From the NCBI RefSeq assembly GCF_040822065.1, contig NZ_CP162005.1:2914001-2978000 (forward strand): a stretch of 64,000 nucleotides of DNA. The letters are read 5' to 3'. Position 1 is the first letter of the stretch; every line of letters starts with the position of its first letter. This stretch comes from Pedobacter sp. WC2423. GTDB lineage: Bacteria; Bacteroidota; Bacteroidia; Sphingobacteriales; Sphingobacteriaceae. Positions 61,597 to 64,000 of the stretch are shown here, in pieces. The notes beneath the pieces are model-generated. The model was not told the origin of the DNA and made no database searches. It worked only from the letters and a program-made list of their open reading frames with translations. Both the position numbers and the translations under genes were made by a program.

Positions 61597-63270
61597 TTAC
61601 CTTGCATACTTATACTTGCGGTAATAATGTTGAAAAATTGCGAATGATATTAACAGTAATAATGGCAATATAAGATTAATCAACTGCCATTTACTTTTTG
61701 ATTGTCTAAGCAACTGTTTATCCAGTAGCCTGACCTTTACCTCTTTATTCCTGATTTCGATTAAATTATCGTCACTCGACAAATAATCTGCAACATTTAG
61801 CAGAAAAGCCTTGTTTCCAAAATTCCGCTGCGTATACCTGTCAAAACCGAGCGGAAAAACAGAACCATCTCTGCCACTTACCTGATTCAGGAAAATATCC
61901 CCATCTCCAATCACAATCATTTTAGTCTTTTTACTTTGCGCGGTAACACCGTAATTTTCAGTAATCCCCGCAGGAACGCCCCGGTTTAAAAATACAGAAG
62001 GAAATACACCTTCCAATAGGATCGCTGTATTTTGCGGAGGGTTGGAATATAATTTCTGATCAGGTGCTTCAGCAACAACTCCTAAAGATAAAAGTTTAGG
62101 TGTATTGTAAGTAATATGATAAGGGGAGGTACGAAGAATTACTGTTTTATGAATCCCTTTGACACCAATTGTATCAACTGTGCTTAGGAATTCTGTTTTT
62201 ATCCCATCAATATTTCTAACCATATTGTTCGATGTATCCGGAATTAGTACAGGATAGTATACCCAGGGAGCCATTTGAATATCACGCCCGGCTCCTCCAT
62301 TCATCGCAATAGGAATCTCTGCACAATTTAAGTCAGCAACCAGGTTATAATTAACTCTTGCCCCATACATAAACAGCATATCATCCAGATTCAACTTATT
62401 GTTAAAAGCAAGCTGTTCCCCTTTTCCTTGTAAACTATCCAGACTGGCACTAACCTGATCTATACTCCAGACCACACTGCCACCATTCATTACAAAATAA
62501 TTGATCTTATATTTTACCGCTTCCGAAAGCTCGCGCTGAGGCTTGGTCACGAAAAGAATTTTAAGCTTATCCAGTCCCTGTTTACTAATCTGATTCAAAT
62601 CTACCCGCCCAACTTCATAACTATCGGATAAGGTTTTCATTGCATCACTTAAATACTGATCCGATGGTTCGCCATTCCCTTCTGTAAATCCTATCCGGGG
62701 ATTCTCTCCTGTACTTACCTTTTTAATTGCTGAAGTAAATACATATTCCAGATTTTGAATAGAGTTATTAATATTATCCTCATAATTACCTCCGGCATCA
62801 AGATTCTGAAGTAACCGCACGGGAACTTGTCTTTCTCCAGCTTGTACAATAGCCATCGGGAAGACCATTTTCTGTGTAAAGCCTGCATCTTTTTTAATAT
62901 TAAGATTTGTAGGTTCAATACCTATAGTATAGAGCTGACGTAAAACGGTGTCTTGTTCTTCTGCTGATAGTCCACTGATCGGATCAGAAAATACAACTTT
63001 GATCTTTACCGAAGAATTCGCTTTGTAGTCATTCAATAAATCTGCGGTAGCATGTTGTAAACGTTTAAATGCGGCAGGCAGTTCTCCATCTAAAAAGACG
63101 GTAATGGTAATTTGCTGTTGTGCCTTATTTAAAACTGCTTTGGATTTTGGATTTAAGGTGAATCTTTTTTCCTTCGTAAAATCAAAACGCATATAAAAGT
63201 AATTCGCCACGATGTTTACTAATATCAGCAAAACAGCGAAAAACATTATTTTAATTTTCTTATTTACCAT
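61597..63270 (-). CDS. gldG: Gliding motility ABC transporter auxiliary protein GldG
   Basis: 557-residue membrane protein: N-terminal helix (about 8-28, MFFAVLLILVNIVANYFYMR), long periplasmic domain with the ABC-type transport/GldG signature (ITITVFLDGELPAAFKRLQ, RIGFTEGNGEPSDQYL, VTKPQRELSEAVKYKINYF) and a C-terminal helix (about 533-552). It acts with GldF and GldA in gliding; the latter is not in the window. It overlaps gldF by 7 bases. Confidence 0.9.
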   Translation of the reverse strand: MVNKKIKIMFFAVLLILVNIVANYFYMRFDFTKEKRFTLNPKSKAVLNKAQQQITITVFLDGELPAAFKRLQHATADLLNDYKANSSVKIKVVFSDPISGLSAEEQDTVLRQLYTIGIEPTNLNIKKDAGFTQKMVFPMAIVQAGERQVPVRLLQNLDAGGNYEDNINNSIQNLEYVFTSAIKKVSTGENPRIGFTEGNGEPSDQYLSDAMKTLSDSYEVGRVDLNQISKQGLDKLKILFVTKPQRELSEAVKYKINYFVMNGGSVVWSIDQVSASLDSLQGKGEQLAFNNKLNLDDMLFMYGARVNYNLVADLNCAEIPIAMNGGAGRDIQMAPWVYYPVLIPDTSNNMVRNIDGIKTEFLSTVDTIGVKGIHKTVILRTSPYHITYNTPKLLSLGVVAEAPDQKLYSNPPQNTAILLEGVFPSVFLNRGVPAGITENYGVTAQSKKTKMIVIGDGDIFLNQVSGRDGSVFPLGFDRYTQRNFGNKAFLLNVADYLSSDDNLIEIRNKEVKVRLLDKQLLRQSKSKWQLINLILPLLLLISFAIFQHYYRKYKYAR

Positions 63271-63992
63271 TTCCTGCCTCCGATCACGATCCGGGTTAAA
63301 CCCAGGAAGACTATAATAAAAGTGATAAAATAGACGGCATCACGTGTATCGAGCACTCCCCTGCTCATCGATTGAAAATGCGTATTGATACTCAACCAGC
63401 CAAACACATCTTCCAATACGGTAGAAGCGAAAATTTTGCCGAGTGAATCAAAACCACTGTAAGCAATAAATGAGAATAAAACAGCGACTGCAAAAGCAAT
63501 CACCTGATTTTTAGTTATAGACGAGGAAAAAGTACCAATAGCTGCAAAAGCTGCACCTAGTAATGACAAACCTATATAGGAACCTGCAACCGCTCCACCG
63601 TCAATATTTCCTTTAGGCAGCCCCAGTTGTGTAATGGAATAATAATATAATAATGTTGGAATCAGCGCAAATAAAACCAGCGTCATGCAGGCAAAATATT
63701 TAGCCAGGATAATCTGCCAGTCGGTGAGTGGCCTGCTGGCCAGCAAGACATAAGTCCCTTCTCTGCGCTCTTCTGCGAAGGAACGCATAGTGATTGCAGG
63801 AATGAGAAACATAAATAGAAATGGAGCCAGACTGAAAAAGCCATTCAATTCAGCATAGCCATATTCAAGGATAGAAGTATCCGGAAAAAACCATAAGAGC
63901 AGCCCGGAAACTAACAGGAATACACCGATGGTAATGTAAGCCATTAATGAATTTAATAAACTGAATAATTCGCGTTTAAATACTGCGTACAT
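63264..63992 (-). CDS. gldF: Gliding motility ABC transporter permease GldF
   Basis: 242-residue ABC-2 type permease with six hydrophobic segments. Family segments: start FKRELFSLLNSLMAYI, PAITMRSFAEERREGTYVLL (near 65) and SRPLTDWQIILAKYFACMTL (near 85). It works with GldG and the ATPase GldA. Its 3' end overlaps gldG by 7 bases. Confidence 0.9.
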   Translation of the reverse strand: MYAVFKRELFSLLNSLMAYITIGVFLLVSGLLLWFFPDTSILEYGYAELNGFFSLAPFLFMFLIPAITMRSFAEERREGTYVLLASRPLTDWQIILAKYFACMTLVLFALIPTLLYYYSITQLGLPKGNIDGGAVAGSYIGLSLLGAAFAAIGTFSSSITKNQVIAFAVAVLFSFIAYSGFDSLGKIFASTVLEDVFGWLSINTHFQSMSRGVLDTRDAVYFITFIIVFLGLTRIVIGGRKW

Positions 63993-64000
63993 GAAAAAAG

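Noticed and set aside
1..64000. CRISPR array, prophage, complete transposon or rRNA operon
   Set aside because: No regular repeat-spacer series, no cas, integrase, transposase or capsid genes, and no rRNA sequence recognised.

Overview
The window is chromosomal DNA of a Bacteroidota bacterium, most likely a Sphingobacteriaceae member close to Pedobacter. The evidence is gene content (gliding genes gldC, gldF and gldG, DUF4199, DUF3810, a split ccm system, an E. coli-like fused hisB), a promoter of the Bacteroidota TTTG / TAnnTTTG type before the his operon, A-rich start regions without Shine-Dalgarno motifs, and moderate AT content. About 73 protein genes and one tRNA can be supported.

Layout. 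1-7.6 kb is accessory: the end of an amidohydrolase gene, an FMN reductase, DUF5996, a VOC protein, Crp and AraC regulators, a lipoprotein, an LspA and an orphan ExbD. It has an IS-end-like hairpin, gene scraps and a 1.3 kb near-geneless stretch with tandem and inverted repeats. 7.6-16.1 kb holds tRNA-Leu(CAA), hscB, rseP, dxr, a GH3 protein, two family 2 glycosyltransferases and DUF4199. 16.1-21.8 kb holds an acidic unknown, a dihydroorotase-like protein without its metal ligands, a BatA-domain protein and an L,D-transpeptidase. 21.9-30.2 kb is a complete histidine operon, hisGDCBHAF(IE), plus a WD40 gene. It is preceded by a consensus promoter and a 19-codon reading frame with four His codons, a candidate attenuation leader. 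30.2-40.6 kb holds an NlpC/P60 peptidase, Usp, ferredoxin, LuxC-like acyl-CoA reductase, FtsE, grpE-dnaJ, DUF72, a Nat-type ABC exporter, Ppx and Maf. 40.6-50.3 kb holds KdsC, IscX, a 2Fe-2S ferredoxin, DUF2520 and the cytochrome c maturation genes ccmF, ccmE, ccmD, ccmC and ccmB, interrupted by msrA and gdhA. 50.4-64 kb holds gldC, an RNA helicase, a GIY-YIG protein, the canonical dihydroorotase, DUF3810, hscA, a phospholipase C-like protein, DedA, dnaN, gldG and gldF.

How they fit together. Most of the window is housekeeping: histidine synthesis, isoprenoid synthesis (dxr), envelope stress and lipoprotein processing, Fe-S maturation (hscA, hscB, iscX and fdx all present but scattered), cytochrome c maturation, protein folding and gliding. 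The strongest candidate for an undescribed element is the his leader at about 21.9-22.1 kb, coupled to a hisG that has no in-frame ATG and must start at TTG. Other points of interest are the pseudo-dihydroorotase, the nested palindromes before grpE-dnaJ, a 22-bp perfect inverted repeat at the start of a small coiled-coil gene, and the repeat-rich region at 6.3-7.6 kb.
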